A stretch of DNA of 64,000 nucleotides. Source: Ianthella basta. Its lineage: Eukaryota; Porifera; Demospongiae; Verongiida; Ianthellidae. The stretch covers positions 702,501 to 766,500 of the forward strand of contig OZ025870.1 in the NCBI GenBank assembly GCA_964019415.1. The letters run 5' to 3'. The notes under the pieces are model-generated. The model did not search any database. It was not told the origin of the DNA and worked only from the letters and a program-made list of their open reading frames with translations. Positions within the stretch are counted from its first letter, which is position 1. Every line of letters begins with the position of its first letter. This document shows positions 47,361 to 58,659 of this stretch, piece by piece. A program made the position numbers and the translations under genes.

Positions 47361-47678
47361 CCTGGCCCCAATGTACTGTGCCTTAACCTGCTGCACTCTG
47401 ATCTGCTGTACCCTGTCTTACTGTTCCTAGTATTTTACAGTCAATTTCAGAACGGTTGGCCAAAAATGGCAGCAAAAGGCAGAACAATCAAATGGTGTGA
47501 CATCACTATTATATCACTACTTGCCATTATTTCACACCTATGTCCATGCAGTACTTCCATTTGCTATGATGTCACGCTATTTGCCATTTAGCCTTTGGAC
47601 AACCATTGTGCTGCAGACAGGCTGTATTGAGAGCAACCACTGTTTTGACCTGATTTGGCCTCATCAGTGCAGCACACT

Positions 47679-47815
<137 letters not shown>

Positions 47816-48322
47816 GCACCAGTGCAATAAATGGTTTGTGTGTACACCTTTACTATCATGACATTATGTGATTTTGTGACCAGTAAAATTAATGTGTTAG
47901 CAACTGGAAATTGGTTCACCTCTCACCCAATGCATATATTTACGTAGAGGTTTCCATTTAAAACTATACCCTGTGTGTGTGTGCGTATGTTACAGTTTTT
48001 GGCAAAACTGTTAATCATTATTCGTATGCCAGAAAGGTAACAAATCTGACAGGTTTATAGCTATAGCTACAATGTGGTATATAATAATATGTGAAGCAGA
48101 AATTACCTCACTATCCTCGCTTATTCTTACAGCCCATCCCAGTAGAATTTACAGATCATAATATTAGTAGTATGGGCGTTTGCTACTGGGCACGGTGTGT
48201 AATGCAAACAGGCATCTCCTAATAACTTTAGTGAAGTCAGACTCAGTAGTCACAAACACACTCGCACTCTTCCAACTTATACACAGTCAAGAGTTTCTTC
48301 ATCCTCTGGGCAGCACATACTT

Positions 48323-48323
<1 letters not shown>

Positions 48324-48365
<42 letters not shown>
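48324..48365. repeat. (AC)n microsatellite
   Basis: About 21 AC units. Confidence 0.95.
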
Positions 48366-48368
<3 letters not shown>

Positions 48369-49159
48369 AGGTTATAATTAGTTCTGGGAAATCACTATTT
48401 ACATCAAGACAGATCAACCATATCTCATGGTATTGGATCCAGGCTCAATATTATACATATATAGATCCTGCTTTGCATGCGCAAAAGTCTGGCACACAAA
48501 AATAATGCATACAGTGCATAGCCAAATCTTGAATAATTGGTAGATTCAAATTTAAAATAGTACCAAAACAATATTCTTCAGTAGGTTAATGTTTTAACTA
48601 TCAGGTGAAGGTGAAACCCCATTGTAATTCATGAGCAATATGAGTTGCAAATGCAGTATCAAATTCCATATACATAACGAATGCCAACAACTTGAAGGCC
48701 GTTCAAGAATCAAAATATCCTCTACCGGCAACCAATCCATTCACTGTCCTGGCCCTGATGCATGCCTGATGTAAGTATCTATTTGCAGTATATAATTATT
48801 TCCAAATCACCTCCTCTTCCCTTGCATGCACTTTCTATCACATTCCTGAATGAATTCTCTTCGAAATTCTATATATAATTATGCAGACCCCTGCCATGAA
48901 CTGTCGCTTTGTACTTCTCTGATATTTATACAGCTGCAGACACACAACCAAAGTATGTTAACATGGCAGCATGCCTATACACAGTGTTCCCCTTTGTATT
49001 TACTTGCCAGTGTAATATTTTACACTGGCACATGAACATTTTTATACTACAATTCTGCTATAATTATGATTACTAATTAGTTCCTGCTTGCAAACAGCTA
49101 ATGTTATGTAATTTGTGACATTATAGCAACAATAAGACAATTTGATGATCTGCTAGCAT
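48366..49159. other. Intergenic, nothing recognised
   Basis: AT-rich; no exon or repeat is supported. Confidence 0.4.
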
Positions 49160-49760
49160 TGTCAGCATGCTGGATCCTGTTATTATTCCGGTGGTTACTA
49201 TTTTGAAGGGTGCGTGCAGTGCATCATGGAGGTTGTGGATGAATGTTTCATTAGTGTCACTATACTCAGCTACCATATGGCATGTGTGCTGCCCATGCTC
49301 AAACAGGTTACACATTTGATTGGAGCCTCAGTGACATGGCATTTTGCTTCTTATGCCAATGATTTCATGCTTGCTGTGACAGGGACCACATGTACAACTG
49401 TTTGAGAAGAAGTCATTAAACATGCACTCAAAGAATGAGCCTCTTGAGCTGCAAGAGCATGCACTACTCATGGCCAATTATGAATAAATATTTAATATTA
49501 TTATGAAGGGGTAGCCATGTTTAGTGTTGCACTTCTGTGACTTCTGCTAATAAGATTCATGGAGGGGTGGAGCCATCAGCCCTGTCTATGAATTATGTCA
49601 TTATGTCAACTCCTATTAATGGTCTTGAGTGGCCATGTTTGTATCTTATTTCTGGGAATTGTTCTGATGATAATCATGAGCAGTTGGTGCAGCTGGTCCC
49701 TACCCATCCTGTACCTGTCCATATATTGTTAAAGATTATCAAGATGGTCATGTTTGTGTG
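49160..49760. repeat. Interspersed repeat R4, copy 2
   Basis: Diverged copy of 40740-41300 in the same orientation. Confidence 0.65.
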
Positions 49761-49912
49761 ATGCATTGCACCAACTGCCTTAGTTACCAGAGTTATAAAA
49801 GATCTTAACTTGCTATAAAAGCTTACTTAACATGGTTTAACAGAGTTGTAAGTTAAAATATTTGCTCAACACTGTTAACCAAGGAATGAATGTATATATG
49901 ACAGTGTTGTGG

Positions 49913-49988
49913 TAGTCTGGCCCGCTAGACCGTCCCGTAAGCGCCCGGTAGGCGCGGAAGGGAAGGGACGGTCTAGCGGCACTCTAGA
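49913..49988. mobile_element. GC-rich palindromic MITE
   Basis: CGCTAGACCGTCCC (about 49923-49936) pairs with GGGACGGTCTAGCG (49965-49978). The outer end TAGTCTGG matches the terminus of the 67-bp element at 18927-18993, suggesting one family. Confidence 0.55.
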
Positions 49989-50130
49989 TTAGTTCACACC
50001 TCGAGGACCAATCAGATTCGACTGTGCCGAATTGCACACACCAATATTCATAGCTTCTTTTGACCACAGGAACGCATTATCTCTTTGAAGTCTACTCAGC
50101 TGCACTCTCTCTAGATCGGTTCCGTTAGCA

Positions 50131-50568
50131 ATGAAGAACGCAAGATTTTGCCGTATTTGTCTCCGCTCGCTCGACGAGAACTGCTATCTTCTTTGCAAGA
50201 GCACCAATGAGGGACTCACCGCTGCAGTTCATGCTCTTTTTCTCCTTACCAAGATCGACAGCAGAAATGAAGTCCGGTGAGATGCACCTGCGCGGCTTTG
50301 CAAGAGTTGCTACGATGTTGTCCTTCGAGTCAAGAAGAACGATGATGATGTGGCAGCGAAAAAGGAGTCATTGAAAGAAAGACTAGCAGTCGAGGTCGAT
50401 TTTCTTCGGGACAAAGCCTCAGCCAGAGCCGTCTGGCCCCATGCCTTCGAGAATACCCACCCTACTAGGTCACCTTCTTGCAAACGTATTCTAACGGAGC
50501 GAAGTCAGAGAACGTCCGCAAGAAAGTTGACGTGGCGCGTGGCCTCCTGTCCTCTTCGCCGTAAATAG
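50131..50568 (+). pseudogene. Cys-rich ZAD-like N-terminal domain, interrupted by TGA
   Basis: An ATG opens a frame with FCRICLRSLDENCYLLC, an LTAAVHALFLLTKID stretch and later LCKSCYDVV, giving two Cys pairs as in zinc-finger-associated (ZAD-like) domains. A TGA at 50278-50280 interrupts the frame between the two pairs, and it continues open to 50568. The segment after the second Cys pair is charged (KKNDDDVAAKKESLKERL). The last 60 bp overlap the minus-strand helicase remnant and are probably not coding on this strand. Assignment is tentative. Confidence 0.45.
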
Positions 50569-50740
50569 CTAATTTGCGTCTCCATCAGTGCAATCAACGG
50601 CGATATCGCCAACACGGCTGAAGGAGAAGCGTGTTGCTTGCAATTGAAGGCGTCGCAAAGATGAGGCAGCAACTCGAAGACGACCGATTTGCTATGTCCC
50701 GTTGGAAGGCTCACGAAAGTGTTCCTTTCTGCTACACTAG
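50505..50740 (-). pseudogene. RecQ-like helicase fragment
   Basis: Minus-strand reading gives a Walker A-like FVSLPTGHSKSVVFELLP (the usual Gly before Lys is Ser) and a motif Ia-like VLAISPLIALMETQ followed by ISYLRRRG, characteristic of RecQ-family DNA helicases. The upstream end is cut by the palindrome-cluster repeat at 50733, and there is no DEAH-box part. RecQ-like fragments of this type are commonly dispersed with mobile elements in marine invertebrate genomes (my inference). Confidence 0.65.
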
Positions 50741-50910
50741 AAAAAGTTTGGTGTCCTTGGCACACCAAATTTGGTGTCCTTGGCACACCAAATTTGGTGT
50801 GCCAGGCTTGTCCCAATACGCACACTCTTTTAGGTGTGCAAGGCACACTTCCTATATGTGGTGTGTTATGCACACCTTAAATTAGTGTGCAGGGCACACT
50901 TGCTAAGGGA
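50733..50910 (+). repeat. Palindrome-cluster repeat, copy 3
   Basis: Begins TACACTAGAAAAAGTTTGGT and consists of successive TTTGGTGT...ACACCAAA and GGTGTGC...GCACACC palindromes. Confidence 0.65.
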
Positions 50911-51689
50911 ATCAACAATGCACTAATTATATACATAACAGCACACATGAATGTACATAAAATAATACAATACAATAAAAAAACACTGTACAGTCTGTGG
51001 AATAATTTTATAGAAATATTACAGAAATGATGCATATAAAACTAAAAAATATGATATAAGGGTTGGCTATCGTCTGTCCCACTGGCCATGAGGTATGGCT
51101 GCATGCATGCATGCATGCGGCTGCCCCATTTCAGTCACAGTATAGCCTCAATGTTGGTTCCACCCTGCATGGAGATACAATATATATTTGACATGCATGC
51201 ATGGGTTTACACGAGCATGCATGCATGCATGGGTTTACACGAGCATGCATGCATGCATGTGTTACTGGAAATGTATAAATTTCTCCATGCAAGTAATAAA
51301 TCTTGTGGAAGAGCCAGCTGCATGTATATATACATGCATGCATGCACTTGAGACATCGCTTGGAAAGATTTTCATGCATGTATTATACTGTATACGTACA
51401 AATTCTCGCAGGATGTATATTTCACAAATGTCCCTCACCTGACAATTTTCGCATGTTAATTTCACAAAGCCCTAAACTTTTCATGAATAGCTCCCTTTCT
51501 ATGGAAGATGTCAACACCTAGAGTGGATCAGGCATCCCTGTACGCTTTGGTTCGTTCCACTGGCACTTTGAGGATCATTTCTGACTGTTTACGGATGTCT
51601 TCATTCCATCTAAGTAGTTGTGTTTGCAGGTATCATGTTTACAAGGATGTCTGGACTGCGTTGGCAGGAGCATGTAGTACCATGAGTGC
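50911..51689. other. Intergenic with (TGCA)n clusters
   Basis: Contains repeated CATGCATGCATG runs (51100-51340), including a duplicated gcatgcatgcatgggtttac at 51195-51258. No exon is supported. Confidence 0.5.
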
Positions 51690-52194
51690 TTCCATTTGAT
51701 ACCGATTTTGTGGGCATTGCACAATGTTTGAGTTTCTAGATCGAGTGTGTCGGGGCTTTGTGATTTGGCATACACTATACTGCAAATTTGACACAATTGT
51801 ACGGCAAACACCCGTGTTATATGATATGGCCTTTCATTTGACATGCATGATGCACCCACATGAGATGCACCTTGTAGTTTCATGGCAATGACCTTTGTCC
51901 TTCTCGCGTTATGGCTCTACGCAGATTCCACACAGATACTAAACGACCTCTTACTACAGTGTGCTTGCGTTAATCGCGTTGTGGTTTGCGCATTTGCATT
52001 CAGCGCAATGGACTCTTCCATTTGATACCGATTTTGTGGGCATTGCACAATGTTTGCGTTTCTAGATCGAGTGTGTCGGGGCTTTGTGATTTGGCATACA
52101 CTAAACTGCAAATTTGACAATTGAACGGCAAACACCTGTGTTATGTGACATGGCCCTTCATTTTACATGCATGATGCACCCACATGAGACGCAC
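51690..52194. repeat. Direct repeat of about 180 bp
   Basis: 51690-51872 and 52016-52194 are near-identical, beginning ttccatttgataccgatttt and ending near cccacatgaga(t/c)gcacc. No coding content recognised. Confidence 0.85.
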
Positions 52195-52879
52195 CTGCTC
52201 GCACACTTTTGATTCCTCCCTCAAAATGGCTGACAAGTACAGGCATGAATTGTGTATTGCACACACCATGGATTGCACCAACAGAAGGAACATGCCATAG
52301 GGTCCGTCATGATCAGCCGAAAGTGCAATTTGTGGTTGGAGACAAAGTGCTGGAGTAGATGCACCTCACTTGGGTGCAAGTAGCATGTCAGTTGAAAGGG
52401 CATGGCAGTTACCATAGGCTTTATCATACAAATACGTCAAATTAGGGATAATGTTCAAATCTGTGCAAAAGCCTAGTGTCGAGTATATTATACCACATCA
52501 CCAACTCCTGCTACAGTGCATTGCAAAATGCATGCAAGTATAAGGTCATGTATAAGTATGGAAAGCAAGCTTATATAAACTCCAGTGCAAACGACACACA
52601 AAGTGTGTTTCGGCCAATACCAGGCCATCATCAGGTTTGCTGGGAGTTTGTGAATGTGCCTGTCTGTTCTTCACAATCAGCACTTAAGATGTGACAAAAT
52701 AATGTTAACGTTTTGGTTTCTTCTGTTACAATTTACAGAATGATTTGTTCGTTCTACAGTCCGTTCCATTCCATTCTGTTCCTTTTCGTATCAGATAAGA
52801 AAACTGCTGTAATGTGCATGTAAAATGAATACGTTCATTGAGACGGATATGGAATAGAAAATTTCTAGGCGATCAGAAC
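52195..52879. other. Intergenic, nothing recognised
   Basis: No exon or repeat that I can support. Confidence 0.4.
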
Positions 52880-54010
52880 AACTATAGGCGCTGAGGCAGA
52901 CTAGGACACCCAAAGAGGCAGATTAGGGAACACACAGAGGTAGGCTAGGACACATACAGAGGCAGACGAGAGCACACAAAGAGGCAGACGAGGGCACACA
53001 CATAAGCAGTCAAGGGCACACACAGAGGCAGACGAGGGCACACAAAGAGGCAGACAAGGGCACACACAGAGGCAGATGAGGGCACACACAGAGGCAAACT
53101 AGGACACACAGAGGTATACGAGAGTACAAACAGAGGCAGACGAGGGCACACACATAGGCAGGCTAGGACACACACAGAGACAAATGAGAGCACACACAGA
53201 GGCAGACGAGGGAACACACAGAGGCAGACAAGGGCACACACAGGGGTAGACTAGGACACAAACAAAGGCAGATGAGGGCACATACTGAGGCAAACTAGGA
53301 CACACAGAGGTATATGAGGGTACAAACAGAGGCAGACGAGGGCACACACATAGGCAGGCTAGGACACACACACAGATAAATGAGAGCACACAGAGAGGCA
53401 GATGAGGGCACATACAGAGGCAGGCTAGAACACACACAGAGGCAGACGAGGGAACACACAGGGGCAGACGAGGACACACACAGAGACAAATGAGAGCACA
53501 CACAGAGGCAGGCTAGAACACACACAGAGGCAGACAAAGGCACACTAGGAAGCACGCAGTGGCAGATATGGGAAGAAGCTGGGGCAGGCAAGGAAACATG
53601 CAGAACAGACATTGGAGTACGCAGTAGCACACAAGGGAGCATGCATAGGCACACGAGATAGCGCACAAAGGCATGCAATGGAACACACAGAGGCAGACAT
53701 GTCTAGGTGACGAGCATGCAGAGGCAGGTAAAGGAGCATGCAAAGAAGGCAAGGGAGCATGCAGAAGCAAACGAGAGCACACAAAGACACAGCATGCAGA
53801 ACAGACATAGGTGCACGCAGTGACAGGTAAGGTAGCCATATAGGCAGACAAGGAAACATGCTGAGGTACAAATGGAAGCAGGCAAAGGTTTACACCAAAT
53901 AGCACGCAGAGGCAGGTAAGGCAGACAAGAGACGCATGTGCAGAAAAGGTAGCGCCCGGGGCAGACAAGCAGCGCAGACACAGAAGAGGCCTAGAAAGCA
54001 CACAGAGGCA
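52880..54010 (-). repeat. Minisatellite tail of composite repeat
   Basis: About 50 degenerate units of about 22 bp with the plus-strand consensus gaggcagacgagggcacaca. On the minus strand it forms the tail of the composite element whose head ends at 54531; the copy at 35963-36390 has only a few units. Open frames rich in Cys, Leu and Val across it are produced by the repeat. Confidence 0.85.
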
Positions 54011-54531
54011 GACAAGGTAGCACATAGAGGCCGACGGACGACACAGGTACGTAGCCACTTTGCAAACAAAGCACAAAATTATAATAAGTAGCGTACGCTG
54101 ATCTGATGGCTTCATCTTTATTTAGTGCTCTTTAAAACCAACTAAGCTTTCTCTACAAATATCCAATAGGACACGCTTTCGCTTCCTTACATGTGAAAAG
54201 GATTAAGAGGATACAAAACGACCACTGAATGTCATGGCTTCTGTTGAAGACGGCCATTTTGCTGATACTGAAATACTACACGAAATATAGCAAGTATAGT
54301 GCATATAAAACTTCCAACTTACCCTTAAAAAAGTGTTCACAGCGGTGCTCGAACGGGAGCCTTTCGATCCTCAGGCGGCTACTTAACCAACGGCACTACT
54401 TGTGCTCCCAGCATTCACCCTCTTAGTGTCCTGCTGACTCTCTTGGTTTACACAAGTGTGCCGTACACACCTATCACGGGTGGTGTGCCAGCGTGTTGGT
54501 GTCCTACGGACACTGGAGTTTTTTCAGTGTA
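54011..54531 (-). mobile_element. Composite repeat head, tRNA-like segment and body
   Basis: Read on the minus strand, it starts TACACTGAAAAAACTCCAGT at 54531 and continues with palindromes. A tRNA-like stretch at 54409-54343 (GGGAGCACAAGTAGTGCCGT..., B-box-like GTTCGAGCACC) follows, then the body shared with 35963-36390. Confidence 0.6.
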
Positions 54532-55899
54532 CAAATGTACTGTAGGTTTTCCGCTAGGAACACAATGTTTTGGAAGTCACTTCGGCCTGGAGCAAGGTGA
54601 AGGACTGCACATTGCTCCTATCTTGGTCATACTACCAGGCATCAATCAAATAGTGGAAATTCAGCTGCCTATATGCACACCATGCATGAATGTAGACTTC
54701 AGGAAGGTGTACATGTGTGCTTCTGTGTGTGCATGCATACACAAATCATGTACATTGCTGACTTCTGCATGCTACAGAATGAGTAGAATAACTGGTACTA
54801 GAATGCATAACTAGAATGCAGCAGTCATTCAGTGACACGCTTGCAAGCTCATGAATTTAGTTACTATACTGCTGTATGTATATTTGTGTGCATATAGTAG
54901 AATGAGAATATACTGTGAGGTATATATATGCACAGTTGTATGTTGTTAGTACTGTTTTAGCTATGGTGTACTTGAGTCATGCAAGCCATTTACAGGCATG
55001 AGAACAGAATGGAGGGCATTTTGTGTACAGTAAGCTGATAGTGAAAAGGCATGACAGCGGATGGAGCCCACTTACTTTGGAATGGTTGTACATGTACATA
55101 GCTTCTTCAAACAACTCCTGAGTAGCAATGGCTACCTTACAACCATTCCAAAGTAAGTGGGCTGTATCTGCTGTATGTGTCGCTATCAGTTTCCTGTACA
55201 CAAAATGCCCTCTATTCTGTTCTAATGCCTGCCTCCTCATGCCATGTGCTATGTACACTATACTATAGGGCATACATTATAAACGCTAGAATCCTCATTG
55301 GTGAACGCCCGTACACAGTGCAGAGAGAAGCTAAGAAGCTGACACATGGATAACTTAGTAGATGCAATGCAAATTACAGTGCTGCACTTTTAAATGCCTT
55401 GTAATTTTAAAATGGTGAACAGTCCTAACGGGTACATATGTATGTATATAACTAGCCTAGCTAGCCTAATTGGAAGCTGGCCTGAAAGTTAACATGTTGC
55501 ATGTGTGTACACAATCACTGTGGCTTGCGGTGATGAAAGCTCCTTTGTCCTCAGCATACTTCTGCAGTGTGATAGTGGGAGCTGTATATGCAGCCAAATG
55601 GCTTGCAATCGTCAATTGCTGTGCGAACCTGCTGCTCATCCCCCTGGACATGTTTTGGCCTCTTTGTTGTGCATGTACATTCATGCCGCTTGGGCAATGA
55701 TTGCATTATCCTCCATCACAGCTGCACAATCACCAGTACTACAAAGTGGCCAACCTGAGTAGCACATTATGCCTACCATAATTGAATTGCATGTGAAAGG
55801 TTCTGCTTCTCCAAAACAGGGTAGGTTTGAAAGCTGTATACTTAATATTTTGCATTACACAATAATGAAGGATTAGCTTTAGATTTAGCTACATAAGTC

Positions 55900-56788
55900 A
55901 TGCAATCTGAAATGCTCTGCACTTACACATCCACGCAGACAATAATAAGCTGTAGTAATCTAGAGAAGGCAGTGAGTGACAGCCATGCTATGCATCAAGG
56001 AGACAAGGATGCTCCTGAATCAGCTGTTTGCATTGAAACCACTGCATCAAACCCTAGTCTGCTGGAAAACAGCAAACCTACAAGTGAACCCTCAAGCAGG
56101 GACAGTACTCATGACTCCCCAGACATATATCCTCGACTTCCACAATTGACAATCCACATTTTGACAGTGATTCTACTTAATTTGAACCCAACCAAGATGG
56201 TGAGTGACGACCTTGCTACACCTCCAGTAGAGCAGGAGCCTAATGATTCTATTGTTCACAGTGAATCTGCTTCATCAAATGTGAGTCTGCAAGTGCCAGA
56301 ATCTGTCAAGCCTACACATGAATCGTCTGGTGCACGCTTGATATCTGCACCAATTAACCAGATGGAAAGCAATTCCATACCAGACCCAGAGGAGGTAGTG
56401 AGTGACGGCTTTCCTACTCCTCCGGGAGTACCAGACCCTCTTGATTCTGTTGCATGTCACGAAACCACTTTACCAAATCCGAGTCTGCCAGAAGTCATCA
56501 AGCCAACAAATGGACCCTCAAGTGGAGCCAGTGTTCATGAATTGCCTCGGAAGCCCTTCACTTCTACAATGCAAAACCGTATTCAATGTTTGGCAGAGGG
56601 AAGGTAGTAGTAGCTCCGCTACAAGGCCAATCATCATTTTAGATGAAGAGCAGGAGACCAGATTGTGCCACATTCTTCTAAGGAAACTGAAATTCAATGC
56701 TAAAGCAGTTGAGACTGTGATTAGATCCTCTGCTGGCGGTGCTGTTGGATTTGATCAAGTCATTGTTTTTCCAGAAAAGGGGACGTGA
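55900..56788 (+). CDS. Unrecognised Ser/Thr/Pro-rich repeat protein, partial
   Basis: An open frame (55900-56607) holds three degenerate repeats of about 45 residues, each starting (A/M/V)VSD and containing SNxSL, then KPTxxxSS. A second frame (about 56580-56788) continues with RPIIILDEEQETRLCHILL and ends FPEKGT. Joining the two needs a splice or a frameshift near 56590 that I cannot place. Each repeat start reads GTGAGTGAC, which also matches a splice donor, so the region could be a set of similar exons. No known domain is recognised. Confidence 0.35.
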
Positions 56789-57624
56789 ACATATCTTGTA
56801 GATGGAAAACACATTAACTTCGTATAATTTGACATTGTACATAATTGATATCAATTATTATAATTATTATATATAAGAATTTAAACAGAGCTCTCAACCT
56901 GCACAGCGTACACGTGTGATCAGATGGATATATACAGCAGGTGCACAAGGCTGACCCATGCACACAAGGATGCACATATGCATGCATGTTGGCATTACCC
57001 AGTGAGAGCATTTCCTAGTATTTTTTATGAAAGGATTGAACAAGTCATGCATTCGTCCACTTGAATAGAATAATTCAATAAACCCCTACAATGAAAGTAC
57101 ATTTATATTATAATTATGATTAGGAAACAGGTGTTTATTACAGAAAACGCAACAATACAGTCAACAGTAATATTCCCACATGCTTAATTCAAATTTGTTC
57201 CACATTGCTTGCACACATTTACAAGCATACATTTGCTGCACCTGAAAAAAATTAAATTAACTTCAGTGAAAACTACGTACAAGTAATAGCATGAGTGTAG
57301 AAAAGTATTCCCTAGACATTAAATGCATAATTATTATTCTAAGCAATTGTACTTATGTATTCCAGTTTTATGCGTATAGTGGACTGTGTCTGTGTATATA
57401 ATGTAATATATGATGTCCACCGTATAAATTGTACACAAGTGTATTCATTAATAATTATCACAGAATTACGTGCATATAACTATTATTAGATATAAATCGA
57501 GTTGGCAAGGCGTGGAGCATCCTTCAGCTGCAAGTATAACTGCAACTTGAGGCTTAAGCTTATCGCAAATTGTATACTGCTTCAGTGAGAAATACTAGTC
57601 GCGTGATTTGCAGATATACTGGCC
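56789..57624. other. Intergenic upstream of Cys-tailed GTPase
   Basis: Very AT-rich, no exon recognised. The promoter of the following gene should lie here, but no convincing TATA element can be chosen. Confidence 0.4.
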
Positions 57625-58659
57625 ATGGATTCAGGTGGAATACCAGCTGAAGTCTTCTTGTTCTTCAAAGACTGGAGAGCTAAGAAAGCAAGCTTGAGCA
57701 TACTGGTGATTGGTGATCGTGGCTCTGGGAAGACTACGCTTGTCAACAATCTACTGGGGGAAGATATAGCACAGGACAAAAGTCCATCCACTCTCTCCAT
57801 GTCCAAAGGAGGGTTTCAGAGCATACCAGTTTCTGTTTATGAGACAAGTGGGTTGGAGAGTGCACACAGTGAAGGAGAACTTGAATACAAGAATAAGATG
57901 CATATGCGTTCCCTTCTTCGTCCGGGAGAAGTAGAATTGATTATCTACTGTTTCAAAGGGACGGAGACAAGAATGCGCGAAAGCCTGATCAAGTCTCTTC
58001 AATCGTACCACAACATGGGTCTAGATTGGAGGAAGACGGTGATTGCTATGACATTTGACGATGTTATATCTGTTCTTAAGTCAGCCCGCAATGATCCATC
58101 ATATGACCAGGCCAGGTACTTTAACTCACGTGTAGCTGAGTGGAAGCAGACTATCTCACAGACCCTTACAACCCGGATTTGTGTTCCAATAGGAATGGTT
58201 GACGGCCTCAAGCTGGCTCCCGCGACCGGAGATATTGAAGACGAGCTACCGAATCATGAACACTGGTACGGAACGGTGTGGTCGCTGGTAATAGACGCTA
58301 TCAAAACTGTACCTTCCTCCAGCGCCAGCTTGCCTGACCAGACAAGGCCTTCGAGACTGCACACTGGCAGTGCCGTGCAGCCGACTACGAACAGGGCGGG
58401 AGCAAGATCCTTGGGGGCTCAGCCAAGTAGACAACAAGGCCCAAAGTCATCCTCAGGACATGAAGGATTCGGCAGCCGAGATGGATTGCTCGCGCCCTCA
58501 TCCCAAAGAGAAAACCAACCCAGCTGTATTGAATGTCCTTGCTCATGTTTTAAAGATGCTGTTGTCACTATTGGCTCTTGCATTGTGGCATGTTTTAGAG
58601 TATGCATTAACTCGTGTACTAATGTGTGCCAAGCATGCCGCAGGTCATGTAACTCTTAA
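57625..58659 (+). CDS. AIG1-type GTPase with cysteine-rich C-terminal tail
   Basis: A single exon of 344 residues with a strong start context (GGCCATGG). Walker A GDRGSGKT is at 30-37. The G3 position is VYETSG (Glu for Asp), as in the GTPase at 39612, and the G4-like segment reads TFDD instead of TFAD. A Ser/Gln/Arg-rich linker of about 70 residues leads to a C-terminal tail with 10 Cys within about 43 residues (IECPCSCFKDAVV onward, ending CQACRRSCNS). The relatives at 39612 and 27386 have hydrophobic anchors at this place, so multiple palmitoylation or metal binding could replace a membrane helix; this is inference. The gene lies within the segment bounded by inverted repeats (54528-60713). 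Confidence 0.85.
   Translation: MDSGGIPAEVFLFFKDWRAKKASLSILVIGDRGSGKTTLVNNLLGEDIAQDKSPSTLSMSKGGFQSIPVSVYETSGLESAHSEGELEYKNKMHMRSLLRPGEVELIIYCFKGTETRMRESLIKSLQSYHNMGLDWRKTVIAMTFDDVISVLKSARNDPSYDQARYFNSRVAEWKQTISQTLTTRICVPIGMVDGLKLAPATGDIEDELPNHEHWYGTVWSLVIDAIKTVPSSSASLPDQTRPSRLHTGSAVQPTTNRAGARSLGAQPSRQQGPKSSSGHEGFGSRDGLLAPSSQRENQPSCIECPCSCFKDAVVTIGSCIVACFRVCINSCTNVCQACRRSCNS

Noticed and set aside
52901..54115. Cys/Leu/Val-rich overlapping minus-strand frames
   Set aside because: Generated by the 22-bp minisatellite; present in several frames at once.
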